Origin: an uncultured Saprospiraceae bacterium
GTDB taxonomy: Bacteria; Bacteroidota; Bacteroidia; Chitinophagales; Saprospiraceae
NCBI GenBank assembly: GCA_938015415.1
Contig: CALLPK010000027.1
Coordinates: 1-64,000, forward strand
Length of the DNA: 64,000 nucleotides
Direction of reading: 5' to 3'
Below are positions 17,552 to 31,500 of this stretch, one piece after another (the stretch's first letter is position 1; every line of letters begins with the position of its first letter). A model generated the notes under the pieces. That model made no database searches and was not told where the DNA came from. It saw only the letters and a program-made list of their open reading frames with translations. The position numbers were made by a program, and so were the translations under genes.

Positions 17552-20089
17552 TTACTCTACATCCGTATTCACACTCTTCTGCAGGTTGATGGTCAATTCA
17601 TCCCCCGCTTTATTCAGCACTGCGGTCATCACACTGCCTTCTGCCGGGTTATTATTTAAAATAAACTCTGCTAGTGGATCTTCAATGTATTTCTGAATGG
17701 CCCGGTGCAATGGTCTGGCTCCAAACTGAGGATCAAAACCCTTCTCCGCAACAAATTCTTTCGCCTTCTTATTCAGTTTGAGTTTATAACCCATTCCGTC
17801 CAGTCGGTTGTAAAGATCTTTGAGGGTAATATCAATAATTTTAAAAATATCCTCTTGATCCAGACTATTGAAAATAACTACATCATCAATACGATTCAGG
17901 AATTCCGGAGAGAAAGTACGCTTTAACGCTGTTTGAATAACGCCTTTGCTCGAATCTTCCGCTGAATCCTGTCGGGCCTGAGTGGCAAAACCAACTCCTT
18001 GGCCGAAATCTTTCAACTGACGAACTCCAATGTTGGAGGTCATGATAATCAAGGTATTTTTAAAATCAACTTTACGTCCTAATCCATCCGTCAATTGTCC
18101 ATCGTCTAGTACCTGTAACAAGATATTATATACATCAGGGTGCGCTTTTTCGATTTCATCCAGCAGAACGACGGAGTAAGGCTTACGCCGAACTTTCTCG
18201 GTCAGCTGTCCACCTTCTTCGTACCCTACGTAGCCCGGAGGCGCACCGATTAAGCGACTTACAGAGAATTTCTCCATATATTCACTCATATCAATTCTGA
18301 TCAGATTATCTTCTGAATCAAATATATAGCGGGACAATGCCTTGGCTAATTCTGTTTTACCCACCCCGGTTGGTCCAAGGAAAATAAAGCTACCAATGGG
18401 TTTTGAAGGATCTTTTAATCCTACCCGGTTACGCTGAATGGCTTTGGTGATCTTCGTAATCGCCTCGTCCTGACCAATAATTACATCCTGTAAATCCTTG
18501 GTCATTCCTACCAGCTTATTACTTTCGCTCTGTGCTACTTTTCTGACCGGAATCCCCGTCATCATAGACACTACCTCCGCGATATCCTCTTCGTCTACCG
18601 GATAACGCTTGGTTTTAGCTTCCTCTTCCCATTCCATTTTAGCGAATTCCAACTGGCGGACCAATTTGGATTCGTCGTCCCGTAGGTCAGCGGCCTTTTC
18701 GTACTGCTGATTCTTAACGGCCTGATTTTTCTTCTCTTTCAACTCTTCAATCTTCTTCTCCAGTTCTTCGACGTGTTTAGGAACGTGAATATTTTTTAAG
18801 TGTACTCTTGCGCCAACTTCATCTAATACATCAATCGCTTTATCCGGTAAAAACCGGTCACTAACGTAGCGATCACTCAAACTAACACATGCTTCAATCG
18901 CATCGTCGGAGTAGTTAACATTATGAAATTCTTCGTATTTAGATTTAATATTGTGCAAAATATGAACTGCTTCTTCCGCAGACGGCGGATCTACAATTAC
19001 TTTTTGGAAACGACGATCCAACGCACCATCTTTTTCAATGTGCTGACGGTATTCATCCAGCGTAGAAGCACCAATACATTGGAGTTCTCCTCTTGCAAGG
19101 GCTGGCTTGAATATGTTAGAAGCATCTAGTGATCCGGTAGCACCACCCGCACCAACAATGGTGTGAATTTCATCAATAAACAGGATCACATCCCGTGATT
19201 TTTCCAGTTCGTTCATGATTGCTTTCATCCGTTCCTCAAACTGACCACGATACTTCGTACCTGCCACGAGGGCGGCCAGATCAAGCATCACAATGCGCTT
19301 GTTAAATAGGGTTCTGGAAACTTTTCGCTGGTTAATACGCAGCGCCAGTCCTTCCACGATGGCAGTTTTACCTACCCCCGGTTCTCCGATTAAAATTGGA
19401 TTATTCTTTTTACGACGACTCAGAATCTGGGAAACCCGCTCAATTTCAGTCTCCCGACCGATAATTGGATCAAGTTTATCTTCCTCGGCTAATTTGGTAA
19501 TATCCCGGCCAAAGTTGTCCAGTACCGGCGTACGAGACTTACTGTTGCCTTTACGCTGGTAGCGGGAAGCGTCTTCTTCTTCGAAGGGTTCTTCAGACTC
19601 GGAAGGAGCCTGATTGAAAATATCCGGTGAAACGGAATCTGATTCCTGACGGACAAAATCCAGTTCAGATTTAAAAACATCATAGTCTACCTCAAATTGG
19701 TGTAGAATACGGGATGCCAGGTTATCCTTGTTTTTTAAAATAGAGAGCATCAGATGTTCCGGCGAAATTTCTTCCGCTTTCATCATTTTTGCTTCAAGAA
19801 AAGTAACCTTCAGGACTTTCTCAGCCTGCTTGTTGAGTGGCAAATTGCCCACATTCAACGCAGCACGGCCGGATGGATTACGGGAAATCGAATCCTCGAT
19901 GGTTTGTTTTAAATCAGAAGTATCAACTTCCAGACTGTCCAGTACGCGGACAGCCAGGCCGTTATTCTCTTGCATAATACCCATCAGGAGATGTTCGGTT
20001 CCAATGTAATCGTGTCCCATTCGAATCGCTTCATCGCGACTCTTAGAGATTACTTGCTTGACTTTCGGTGAGAATCTTTTGTTATTCAT
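17552..20089 (-). CDS. clpC: ClpC-type AAA+ unfoldase of the Clp protease
   Basis: The 845-residue protein has the Clp N-domain (two repeats, about 1-145), a first AAA+ module with Walker [10 protein letters not shown] near 235 and Walker [16 protein letters not shown], a UVR-type coiled middle domain ([12 protein letters not shown], about 440), and a second AAA+ module with GPTGVGKTE near 570 and [15 protein letters not shown]. The UVR motif marks ClpC rather than ClpA or ClpB. It unfolds substrates and feeds them to ClpP, which is not in this window. It is transcribed alone, ending at a strong terminator. Confidence 0.96.
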   Translation of the reverse strand: MNNKRFSPKVKQVISKSRDEAIRMGHDYIGTEHLLMGIMQENNGLAVRVLDSLEVDTSDLKQTIEDSISRNPSGRAALNVGNLPLNKQAEKVLKVTFLEAKMMKAEEISPEHLMLSILKNKDNLASRILHQFEVDYDVFKSELDFVRQESDSVSPDIFNQAPSESEEPFEEEDASRYQRKGNSKSRTPVLDNFGRDITKLAEEDKLDPIIGRETEIERVSQILSRRKKNNPILIGEPGVGKTAIVEGLALRINQRKVSRTLFNKRIVMLDLAALVAGTKYRGQFEERMKAIMNELEKSRDVILFIDEIHTIVGAGGATGSLDASNIFKPALARGELQCIGASTLDEYRQHIEKDGALDRRFQKVIVDPPSAEEAVHILHNIKSKYEEFHNVNYSDDAIEACVSLSDRYVSDRFLPDKAIDVLDEVGARVHLKNIHVPKHVEELEKKIEELKEKKNQAVKNQQYEKAADLRDDESKLVRQLEFAKMEWEEEAKTKRYPVDEEDIAEVVSMMTGIPVRKVAQSESNKLVGMTKDLQDVIIGQDEAITKITKAIQRNRVGLKDPSKPIGSFIFLGPTGVGKTELAKALSRYIFDSEDNLIRIDMSEYMEKFSVSRLIGAPPGYVGYEEGGQLTEKVRRKPYSVVLLDEIEKAHPDVYNILLQVLDDGQLTDGLGRKVDFKNTLIIMTSNIGVRQLKDFGQGVGFATQARQDSAEDSSKGVIQTALKRTFSPEFLNRIDDVVIFNSLDQEDIFKIIDITLKDLYNRLDGMGYKLKLNKKAKEFVAEKGFDPQFGARPLHRAIQKYIEDPLAEFILNNNPAEGSVMTAVLNKAGDELTINLQKSVNTDVE

Positions 20090-20677
20090 ACTGTGTAATC
20101 TTCAGTTTGGTCTACCATAATATAAGGTAGAATGTGTGAGACAATATTAAGACAAATTAGCCAAGTAAACAACCTTTAAAAGGGATTCTGCCGATTTAGA
20201 AATTGCTGACTTTATATATTCTGCTGTAAAAATAATGCCACTATAAATGAATCATTAATATGTGAGGTAAATTTATAATGTTTTTGGCGCATTTTTTAAT
20301 AACTTCTATTAAAATTTACAGCGTCTGTTTGTCTTAATATAAAGAATTTGGTTCTTATATCATTTAACCAAACATATAATAACGAGGAAGGGTTCATTAA
20401 TATATCGCAGATAACCTTAAAATATTGTTAATAAATCTGTCAGATACCGCATTTTGGGACGCTAGAATTGACATAAATTTTGCAGTTTAGGGGAAGGGTG
20501 TTTTTTGTTGAGAATATTTTATAGGTTTTGGGGATTAATCTTTACATTTGTGAACTTACAACATCCAAAGAGCAGATTTTACTTTTGGAAAGAACGATTA
20601 AATGGATACTGAACGTATCTAACTTATTTAATCATACTCTTAATTTTTTCTCTGCCCTTAAACAGATAATTAAGCTG
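20090..20677. other. Divergent intergenic region between clpC and the STAS gene
   Basis: This AT-rich 588-bp spacer must hold the promoters of clpC (leftward) and the STAS-rnz pair (rightward). The best candidate seen is TACATTTG at 20543-20550. A reading frame extending the STAS gene upstream to 20528 overlaps this motif and has no family similarity, so I treat it as leader. No CIRCE or other known heat-shock operator was recognised. Confidence 0.5.
20543..20550 (+). promoter_or_regulatory. Candidate -7 element of STAS-rnz
   Basis: TACATTTG matches TAnnTTTG. The predicted transcript would have a leader of about 120 nt. The -33 element is not clear. Confidence 0.3.
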
Positions 20678-21061
20678 ATGAAATTTACCGTTGACAAGCA
20701 AGAAAGATACACTTATCTGAAACTCGAGGAGACTACTTTTAATAGTCTAATTGCACCTGACTTAAAGTCGGAATTTGTTTTCTATCGTAACGAAGGCATT
20801 AAAAATCTAATTTTAGACCTCTCTTCCGTGGAATATGTCGATTCTTCCGGCTTATCAGCCATCCTTACGGCTGAACGCCTCTGGAAGGACTTCGGAACTT
20901 TTGTTATTACGGGTGTGGTGAGTGATAATATCAAGAAATTAATCACTATTTCTCGTCTGGATACTGTTTTAACCATCATTCCTACCCGTCAGGAAGCCAT
21001 TGATTACGTACTGATGGACGAAATTGCCCGGGAAATCGACTCGGACTCCGACGATACCTGA
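20678..21061 (+). CDS. STAS-domain anti-sigma factor antagonist
   Basis: The 127-residue protein is a single STAS domain of the SpoIIAA/RsbV kind. The motif VEYVDSSGLSAIL carries the serine (S57) phosphorylated in the family, and the last helix precedes an acidic tail (EIDSDSDD). I choose the ATG at 20678; the upstream in-frame extension lies in the promoter region and is not part of the fold. In Bacteroidetes such proteins often act outside sigma-factor control. No kinase or phosphatase partner is nearby. rnz follows by 24 bp, so they are probably co-transcribed. Confidence 0.85.
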   Translation: MKFTVDKQERYTYLKLEETTFNSLIAPDLKSEFVFYRNEGIKNLILDLSSVEYVDSSGLSAILTAERLWKDFGTFVITGVVSDNIKKLITISRLDTVLTIIPTRQEAIDYVLMDEIAREIDSDSDDT

Positions 21062-21085
21062 TCGTCCTATTAAATAAAATTTATT

Positions 21086-22015
21086 ATGACTTTTGAGGTA
21101 ACCATTTTGGGATCTAATGCAGCAGTACCTGCATTTGGGCGACATCCTTCTGCTCAGGTTTTAAATGTCAATGAGCAATGTTACCTGATCGATTGTGGTG
21201 AAGGAACTCAAATTCGGATGAGTGATTTCAGTATCCGCAGACATCGGATCAATCAGATTTTTATCAGTCATCTCCACGGCGATCATATTTTTGGCCTGAT
21301 TGGTTTACTTACCTCCTACAGTTTAGGGCAAAGAACCGAAAAGATGGATATTTTTGGTCCTGCCGGTATTCAGGAGTTACTCGATGTACAAATAAAACAT
21401 AGTAAATCTCACTTAACTTACCCCTTGAATGTACACATAGTGGATCCTACCCAATCTACCTTGATTTATTCTGATAAAAATGTAACCGTTACTACTATTC
21501 CTTTGGATCACCGGATTCCTGCCTGTGGCTACCTATTTCGCGAAAAAGACCGATTATTAAACGTTATTCCCGAAAAATTAACAGAATATGGAATAGATTT
21601 TAAACAGATCAATGACATTAAAAAAGGGAAAAAAGGAACTAATGCCGTCGGAGAAGAAATTGAGAATGAGTTGTTAACCCTTCCTCCTTATATTGCCCGG
21701 TCTTTTGCTTATTGTTCCGATACTGCATATAAACCAGACATTATTCCGCTTTTAAAGGACATCGACCTACTTTACCACGAAGCGACTTTTACAGAGGATA
21801 AAGCCGAAAATGCGATTGCTACTAAGCATAGTACCGCAAAGCAGGCCGCGATGATCGCTAGAGACGCTGGTGTAAAAAAACTTTTAATTGGTCATTTTTC
21901 CTCTCGTTATCATGATTTGAACGTATTACTGCACGAAGCAAATTCCGTTTTTAATGATACGCAGCTCGCGATAGAAGGTACCACCTTTTCGGTAGCATTA
22001 AGACGAATAAAATAG
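21086..22015 (+). CDS. rnz: Ribonuclease Z
   Basis: The 309-residue protein is a metallo-beta-lactamase-fold RNase Z. The zinc motif is H62-L-H64-G-D66-H67, with further ligands in YCSDTAY (Asp), LYHEATF and the late HSTAKQAAMIA and LLIGHFSSRY segments. The short form of RNase Z is about 305-310 residues, as here. It removes 3' trailers from tRNA precursors. The region of GIDFKQINDIKKGK corresponds to the linker region typical for the bacterial short form. Probably in an operon with the STAS gene. Confidence 0.95.
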   Translation: MTFEVTILGSNAAVPAFGRHPSAQVLNVNEQCYLIDCGEGTQIRMSDFSIRRHRINQIFISHLHGDHIFGLIGLLTSYSLGQRTEKMDIFGPAGIQELLDVQIKHSKSHLTYPLNVHIVDPTQSTLIYSDKNVTVTTIPLDHRIPACGYLFREKDRLLNVIPEKLTEYGIDFKQINDIKKGKKGTNAVGEEIENELLTLPPYIARSFAYCSDTAYKPDIIPLLKDIDLLYHEATFTEDKAENAIATKHSTAKQAAMIARDAGVKKLLIGHFSSRYHDLNVLLHEANSVFNDTQLAIEGTTFSVALRRIK

Positions 22016-22536
22016 GTTGTAGAATTAACTTTTGAAGGATTTGGGCCGTTGGACTTGGCTTAATTAGCCATTAATCTAACATATTTAGGGTTAAACCTTT
22101 ACAAGGACTAGCTTATTTTGTAAATTTGCTATTCATTGTAAAGCTCCTATATCAAAATATCAATGGCCCTGAATACGATGATATATGACTTTTCCTCTAA
22201 GACTTTGTTGATTTAACACAATCGTCCCTTAAACTGTTTGCGATTGAAAATTGACTTTCTGGTAGATCGTTAACTCCCAACGTATATTTTTTATTTATAA
22301 TCACAATCACCACAATTGTTTTAGAGATGGCTTGCTATCATCTAAAATTGAGGCAGTCTAAGAAACTATATAGTTATAACTAACTATTTCGCTTTTTAAG
22401 TAACCTCTAACTAATACCGATTGTCCGGCATGCTCCCCCGTCGACAATTTTCGGAATTTAACCACCGAATACAATCGAAACGAATTCTTACAACTTGGGT
22501 AATCCTGTATGATGCCCATACCACAACTTACATCCT
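22016..22536. other. Leader region of the giant surface-protein gene
   Basis: No gene is seen in this 520-bp spacer. TAAATTTG at 22121-22128 matches a -7 element, which would give a leader of about 400 nt; no convincing -33 partner is present. I see no terminator of standard form after rnz. Confidence 0.4.
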
Positions 22537-25500
22537 ATGAGTCAGGAACGAGACGTCCGGCATATTTTAGCCAATACTATAAACAGTTTTTCATTTCGAT
22601 GGATATCAGTCACGCTGGTATTTTTTCTTACCTTTTCTTCTTGGTCCTTCGCCAAATCGGAACATGGGTTATATCCTGCCATAGAGTGTGAAAACACTAC
22701 TGATGGAGGAACGATCGGTTTCGATGAAGTACTTTGCGGTGGAGCCAATGATCCTTCCCTAATCGTAAGTTTGACCGAAGCTTCCGGGGGGACCGGACCA
22801 TTAGAATATCTATGGTTATCCTCGACCTCTTCCTGTCCGGATAATCTAACTCAGGCGATTGTAGGAGCTACGGAAGCTACTTACGATCCAGGCCTCCTAA
22901 CGACCACTACCTGGTTTCGTCGCTGTTCTCGTCGTTCTGGGTGTAACATATGGAGTACAGAAAGCAATTGTGTTCAGATTACTATTAATGCCGTTTGTGA
23001 CGAATGTGATGATGATACAGAGCCTCCAATTCTAAGCGGTGTCCCTAGCGATGTCGTAGCAGAATGTGATAATCTACCTGCTGTTCCGATGGTAACTGCT
23101 ACTGATAATTGTGCAGATGATCCTGAGGTGGTTCTAACACAGGAGAGAGAGAATGGTGATTGCCCTAATGAGGCTATTCTGCGACGAACCTGGACAGTTT
23201 TTGATGATAATGGGAATGTGGCCGCTGCAACCCAGGTAATTACCATCCGTGATACAGAATCACCCAAATTATTTGGAGTGCCAGCCAGTGTCAGTGTGGC
23301 TTGTGACGAAATACCACCTATTGTAATAGTTACCGCTACTGATAATTGTACCGACGAGGATGATCTCACCGTTACGCGTGAAGAAGAGATAATTGCTGGA
23401 GACTGTGATCATAGTTATACGTTGCGTCGAATCTGGAAGGTTGTAGATGCGTGTGGAAACGAATTAGAAGAAATTCAAACCATTAGCGTTACCGACGAAG
23501 AAGGTCCGGAACTCGTGAATGTCCCTCAGGATATTAGCGTGAATCCAGCCAATGGTGAAATGGTTCCCGCTCCCGAAAACGTTTCTGCTAATGATAATTG
23601 TACAGATACTCCTACTGTAGAACTAGAAGAATCTTCCGAAACGGACGGTTGTCAAACGATCATTACACGTACCTGGACGGCTACGGATGAATGTGGAAAC
23701 GAATCATCTGACCGTCAAATAATTACAGTATTATGCGATGAATCTTGTGATGCAGATGCTGGCAGCCTCACCCCTAATCCAGAAATGTATTGTTTAATAG
23801 AGTCTACCGTAAACATAAGTGCTTCGCAAAGTATAGATCCACTAGTGCCAGCGGGTTACAGTCTAATATATGTACTCACCAGTGGAACTGACCTACTAAT
23901 TCATGATGCTCAACCTACGCCTGAGTTTATCATTTCTTTACCAAATAATTATACCATTCATACGCTGGTATATGATCCAAACACGCTCAATCTGGGGATT
24001 ATCAATTTGGGGACGACCACCGGATTTGATATTAACGAATTACTGATTCAAGGGGGCGGAGAGATCTGTGCGGCACTTGATGTACTGGGAGCACCCATCG
24101 TAGTTACCGCAGATTGTGGTTGCCAGAATCCAACCATTGAAAATGTGGTGGTTAGAAATACCTCCTGTGGAAATGCTACGGGTATTATTACTATCGAGAT
24201 GGTAGGTAACAATAGTGATTTCTCCTACGAATGGTCTGGGGAACCGGGTAACTTAAATGGAGTGGGTAACCAACAAACAGAATTACCAGGGGGTGCCTAT
24301 CAGGTAACTATTACCGATGGAGGTTGCCAGACTATTCGTGAGATTTTTGTTGGTAACACGGATGGTCCCGCTCCGACTACGGTACTGTCCACGCCGGCTA
24401 CTTGTCAACTATCCAATGGTACCGCTAACCTGGTCCCAACTAATCTTGACTATATCTGGTTATTCGATGAAATCACGACGGCCGTTCGGTCTGACCTTGC
24501 CGCTGGAGTTTATACTGTTCTTGTCTTAGATCCTGCGCAACCGGATTGTATTAATTTTATCGAAGTAACCGTCCGGTCTATACAAGAATTTACGGCTACC
24601 GCTACGGTAGATCAGGAACCAGATTGTGATGAAAATACCGGAATAGCTACTATTGCTGTTTCGGGAGGAAGTGGTAATTATAATTTTCTCTGGAGTGATG
24701 GTATTGCACAGAATACCGCTACCCGAAATGATCTTATTGCTGGCTCTTACGGTGTAATAATCACGGATGACGCAACGGGCTGTACGGATGAAATTCTTTT
24801 TTCCATTGAGAATGGAGATGTGGCAGATGCTGAAATTATCATTAATTCCAATTTGGTACCGGACTGTCCTACGAACTTTGAAGGAACCATCGATTATGAG
24901 ATAATCCCTGCTACTGGTTTTGAACTTCCAGCACGGGTAGAAATAAGAAATAATGATGACTTACCAGTTGCTAACGGAATGTTAATGCTGGACGAATACT
25001 GTTTGTTGGTTTTTGACGCAAATAACTGTTTGGCAGCTTCTGAGTGTTTCGAATTAATTCAGCCGGAGGCCATTGCGGTTCATTTTTCTGTAGTCGAGGC
25101 TACTACTTGTGAAGGAGGAGGAGCGATTAATTTAGAAGCAACCACTGGAGGAGATGGAGATTATAATTACGACTGGGCAGATCTTTCAGGTACTAATAAT
25201 CCCGCCTCTCGATCGGATTTAGATGGAGGAAATTATTCATTGACCGTTACTGATGGATTGGGCTGTATTGCGGTGGCGGAAAATATAAATGTACCACAAC
25301 CAGATGATTGTGATGAATGTGAAACACCGATTGTCACCAATATAGTAGTGATCGAAGCTACTTGTGATAATTCGGACGGGATTGCCACCATTGATCTAAA
25401 TGTAAATGCGGCAGATTATAGTTTTGACTGGATACCAAACGTCAGCAACACTGCTACAGCTACAGGACTTTCTGCCGGAACTTATCTGGTGATCATCACC

Positions 25501-28500
25501 GATCTGGCAACCGAAACTTGTACCACGACCATGGAATTTGAAGTGGGGACGTCGGACGGTCCGGAAGTAGATAACATCGAGATCACTGCGGCTAATTGTT
25601 TGGCGGAAGATGGAACAGCTACTTTATCCCCTGATGATTACACTTACCAGTGGAGCGATAATATGATTTCTAATAATCGGGATGATCTGGCCGCGGGTAC
25701 TTATTTTGTGACCATCACGGATCCTAATACGGATTGTGATAACGTAATTGCACTAACTATTCCAGAAGAAAATAATTTGGAGATTGATGCGAAAGTTAAT
25801 CAACAATCTACTTGTGGAGATAATAATGGTTCTGTTACTATTGAGATGACTGGAGGAAGTGGAAGCTATAATTATAGCTGGGGACCTGATGATCGGCGTG
25901 ATGATCTGGCTGCTGGAATGTATAGTGTTACCGTGGTTGATCCAGCAAGTGGCTGTCAAATTGATATTATGTTTGTACTGGATGATCAGTTAAGTACCGC
26001 TACCATTGAGATACAAAATGATTTAATTCAGCTGGCTTGTGTGGGGGATAACAATGAAACCGTCGATTTTACCGTTAATCCAGATGCTAACTTTAATGGC
26101 GTTCCTCAAATTATGATCGTCAATCAAAACGGTGATTTGGTAACCAACGGTGAACTAAGCCCGGGAAACTATTGTATCATGGTTTTTGATGCGAATGATT
26201 GTTTAGTAACCCAGAACTGCTTTGAAGTATTAGATGCTGAATTGCTTGATATTGATGTGCAGATAAAAGATGAGTCTTGTACTGCCAAAGGTTCTATTCT
26301 GGTGGAGGTGACCGGTGGCGATGCTCCTTATACTTTTGACTGGGCAGATATTTCTGGTAGCGACAATGATCCGGTAAGAGCCGACCTGGACGGTGGAAAT
26401 TACGACCTGACTATTACGGACGCCTCCGGTTGTACGGCGGTATCTCAAAATATCAGCGTAGGAAGTCCGGTTAATTGTGAGGATTGTGAAAGCCCAGAAG
26501 TTATCAGTATTGTCGTGCGCGAAGCTACTTGTAATAATAACGACGGCGAAGCAACCATTGAACTCAATCAGAATCCAGATGATTATACCTTTACCTGGAC
26601 ACCTAACGCAAGTAATGGTGCTTCGGCTGATAATTTATCCGCTGGTACTTACTCCGTTTCGATTATAAATAATCAAGATCCGGAGTGTTCTACTTCCGTA
26701 GAATTTGCGGTAGGGAATACAAATGGTCCCGAACCAGCGAGCATTGAAATTTTGCCAGCTACCTGCCTGGCTCAGGATGGAGAAGTAACACTGTTACCAA
26801 CTGATTTTACTTACACATGGAGTGATAATCAGGTGACGAATAGTCGGGGAGATTTAGCTGCCGGGACTTATTTTATTACGGTTAATGATGTATCCACCAA
26901 TTGCCTGGACGTGATCGCAATCGTAGTCGATTCCGAAAACGGATTGGAAGCGATGGCTAATATTAATCAAATTCCTGAGTGTGGAGAAAACAACGGATCA
27001 GTTACGATTGATGTGACGGGAGGAAGTGGAAACTACGGTTTCAGCTGGGGAGGAGATGATACGAGAGACAATCTCGCTTCTGGAATTTATAACGTTACCA
27101 TTGCTGATCCGGAAACAGGTTGTTTTACTGAACTGCTATTTGCCCTCAATGATAATGTACCTGGTGCCGAAATTAATATTGAAAACGAAAATAATATTGT
27201 TACGATTCCTTGTGCAGGCGATGCTAATGGAACCGTAGACTTTAACATAGTGCCTGATTCTGATTTTGATGGCACTCCCCAAACTGTTATCGTAGATGAA
27301 AATGGAGATGAGCAAGTGAACGGTGAATTAGGAATAGGAGAGCACTGTATTCTAGTCACAGATAACACGGGGTGTTTGGCTGCTCAGACTTGTTTCGTGG
27401 TAGAAGGGAATACTTTACTCGATATTGATGTGATTGCTTTGAATAAAACTTGTTTAAATGATGGCTCTATAATTTTGGTTGCCACGGGTGGGGTAGCACC
27501 TTATACTTTTGACTGGGCAGATTTATCCGGTAATGATAATGGGGCAGACCGCTCTAATCTATTACCCGAATCTTACCAGGTCACCATTACTGATAACGAA
27601 GGATGTAACGTGGTCGTAGAGAATATTGAAATTATTGACACTTGTACTCCCACCGGTGATTGCGTTACGCCAACTGTAGAAAATACCGTAAAGATTGCCG
27701 CTAGCTGTAATCAATCTAACGGTTCGGTTTTCCTCGAAATGGTTGGTGATAACGAAGAATTCACCTACAACTGGACACCGAATGTCAGCGACAATGCTTT
27801 CGCTAATAATATTCCCGCCGGAGTATACACCGTGACGATCAGTCGATTGAGTGATCCTGCTTGTCAAACCACCACTACCTTTGCCATTCAAAATGCCGAC
27901 GGTCCACAGCCAGAAATTATTTCTACTACACCAGCTACTTGTAACGAATCGAACGGTACGGCTGTTTTAGGTCCCGTGAATTTTCAGTACGAATGGTGTA
28001 ACGGTTTAACTGGTTTTAGTGTAAATAACTTACCATCTGGTTCCTGCTTTGTTACAGTGACCGACTTTTCAACGGGTTGCCTTAACTACGTCGAAGTAAT
28101 CGTAGAAACATTTAATCCATTAGAGGTTACGGTTAATATAGACGATCTGCCTGGTTGTAATGATAACGATGGAGTAGTCAGTATCGACGTAGCCAACGGG
28201 AGTACCAATTATACCTACGCGTGGAGCGATGGTGGTGGAGGTACGAGTCGTAACAATCTGACGGCTGGATTCTACACCGTTACGGTCACGGATAATGGTG
28301 CTACAGGTTGCGAACAGATCACAACTTTTGTATTATTAAATGAGGTAGATGCGGTCGCTACCATTAACATTGACGAGAATCCGGTTTTATTAAGTTGTAT
28401 TGGAAACGAAGATGGAACGGTTGATTTTACCGTTGACACGGAACCTGGATTTGCGCTGCCTTTCAGTGCAGTGATCTACGATGTCAATGGACAGGAAATT

Positions 28501-31500
28501 AATAATGGTGATTTAGGAATCGGTGAGTATTGCATTGCCGTTACCGATGCGGATGGCTGTTTTGCTGGACAAAATTGTTTTAGCGTAGAAGAACCCACGG
28601 CCATTGTTTTAGATATTATTACCCAAAATCAAACTTGTGATACCACTGGAATGATCTTCGTAACAGCCACTGGAGGCAACGGTAATTATACGTATGACTG
28701 GCAGGATATTTCAGGTACAATGGATGATGCAGATCGTACGGATCTAACCGTCGGAGCCTACACCCTCATCGTTGCCGATCAAAATGGTTGTACCGCAATC
28801 GCAAATAATTTGCCCATCATTGATGAGTGCAGTGACTGTCCTAACGCTGATACTGTAAATGTTAATCTTCCGGTCAATAGCCTGATGGAGTATTGCTTTG
28901 AACTGGAATCTTGTTTCGATACGACTAACGTTACCTACGAATTGGTGGATGGTGGTTTTGCCGGAAGTAGTGATTTTGGTAGCTGGACGCTAAACAACGA
29001 TGGATGTTTAAATTATTCTTCTGACAATATACCTGGAATAGGTGTTGATACTATCTGTATTATTGCAAACGATAATGGATTGCCGGATACAACTTGTGTA
29101 ATTATTTCAATTACCACCGACTGTGGAATATCCGCAAGCGATACCCTGTTACTTCCTACCTTTGATTGCGAAGCAGGCATTGACTTTTGTTTACCCATCG
29201 GTATTTTAGAAATTGATAATTACGAAGTGACGGACAACGGAATGTTCTACAACGGCAACTTTTTGGGTTGTCAGAGCGATACCTCCTTGATTTACCGATT
29301 TGATAATTTTTTAATTGACTTCCCCGTCGGGCCTTACGAATTAACTGGATGGCCCGTAAATGGTGGAAACGTAACCGTAGATACTTTTAATACTATTGTC
29401 GAATTATTTACGATACTATCCGGACTGGATCCCGCGGGTAACTGGGAACTGGAGGACAATAATATCGTTACCCGTACTATCAATGGAACCTACGGTGCCA
29501 TGGCACTAAGATCTTACGCTTCTTCGGATCAGCGTCTGATTCAGGGAGAGATTAATATCGACAACGATGGAACTCAGATATCGCTCGATACTGGTTTCCA
29601 CCAAATTATAACTTTCAACCTGGAAGAAGGTTGTGTGGATACATTTAATCTACTAATAGATTGTCGAAATTGTCCCGGCATTTATTCCGGTCCGACAGAA
29701 TTAATCGCTGATAACTGTGAAGGTACTGCGCCTGTTTGTGTAGACCTTTCCATTAGCCAGATTATCAACTATCGAATCACTGACAACGGTTCGACTTATT
29801 CCGGAGGATTCCTTGGTTGTGATATTGATTCACTGGTACAATATGATGCAACAAATTTATTTGGTTTAAGTCTTTTTGGTCTGGAAGAATGGTCGGTACT
29901 GGGAGAAACCTTTAGTGCCGATAACCTGACTAGTCCTCAGGAATTGGTAGATTCGATGAATGTGTGGTTCCCTGCCGGAAACTGGAGAGTAGATGAATTC
30001 CTAATTATTGGAGACAACTTTAACAATAATTATGGTCCGGCCGTCATCACTCTTGGTGGAGTGGTTGTCGAAATTGTACAGGCAGGATTACAACCCATTC
30101 CTAATGGATTAGAGTTGGCTATTGATACTGGATTCCATCAGGTGATTGTGGAAGATTTACGACAGGGATGTATTGATACGATTGAGTTAAATGTGATCTG
30201 CCGACCTTGTCTGGAAGATACTTATCTGGGCCCGCCGCAGGTAGAAGCGGCTGTATGCGAAGACCTTACACCGATCTGTCTGGAACTTACCGTCCCACAA
30301 ATTCTGAACTATGAGGTAACAGATAATGGCTTGCCTTATACCAATGGATTCCTAGGATGCAACGTCGATACAACGGTGCTTTACGATGGTATCGCTTTTA
30401 GTAATAATAGTGTTTACACACTTAATAGCTGGCAAGTAAATAATAATTTCTTTTCGATGGGACAGTTTATCGGTCTCAACGAATTAGTAGATAGTATGAA
30501 TGTTTGGGATCCAACTGGTGACTGGGTTTTACGAGGATTTGAAATGATCGGAGGCGATCTGAATAATACGTACGGTGATATGGTCGTATCCCAATTTGGT
30601 GTAATTATCGACACCGCAGAGCCTGGATTTAATTTGCAGCCACAAGGCGCACAGATGGAATTGGATACCGGAATGCACCAGATTATTCTCAGAGATTCTA
30701 TCGCAGGTTGTATAGATACTTTTAATGTAAATATTGTGTGTGATGATTTCGTGCCGTTGCCGACGGATACCATACCGCTGGAAATTTTGCTTAATTTTAC
30801 GGATACGTTCTGTATGGATACTACGGTATTACCAGGCATTATTGATACGATTTTTAATATCTGTGCGGATAGTTCTGGCACAAATGTCAACTTTACGATT
30901 GATCCCGAAACCTATTGTGTAAGTTACCAGGGAACTGGAATTGGAACAGATCCGGCTTGTATCGTGCTTTGTGACGACGCGGGACACTGTGACACCACCA
31001 TATTACTGGTTACCGTTATTCCACCGATGTCCGAATCCACAACAAGGGAAATATTCTTTGGAGACGTGGATCAATTCTGTGTAGATACTACCGAATTGGC
31101 TGGAAACATTGATACAATCTTTAATGCTTGTCCGGAGCTATCTAGTAATAGTGATGAGTTAGAATTTGTAGAAGGTACCTGGTGTGTCCTTATTCAAAGT
31201 GTTGGATTAGGACAGGATACTGCCTGTATTGTAATCTGTGATGACCTTGGCGTTTGTGATACGACCTTCCTGGCCATTACCAATCTGACGCTTCTGGGAG
31301 AGGGACCCGTAACGGTGGACGATGATAGCTTAACCATCATCAATACTCCGTTGGTTATTGATGTTTTAGGGAATGATACCTTGAATGGTGAGTTTATCAG
31401 CCTGGAAATTATCAACATTCCAGCTAATGGAACCGTTGAGTTTGGGGCAGATAATAATCTTATTTATAGTCCAGCGCGGGAATTCTGTGGCGTGGATAGC

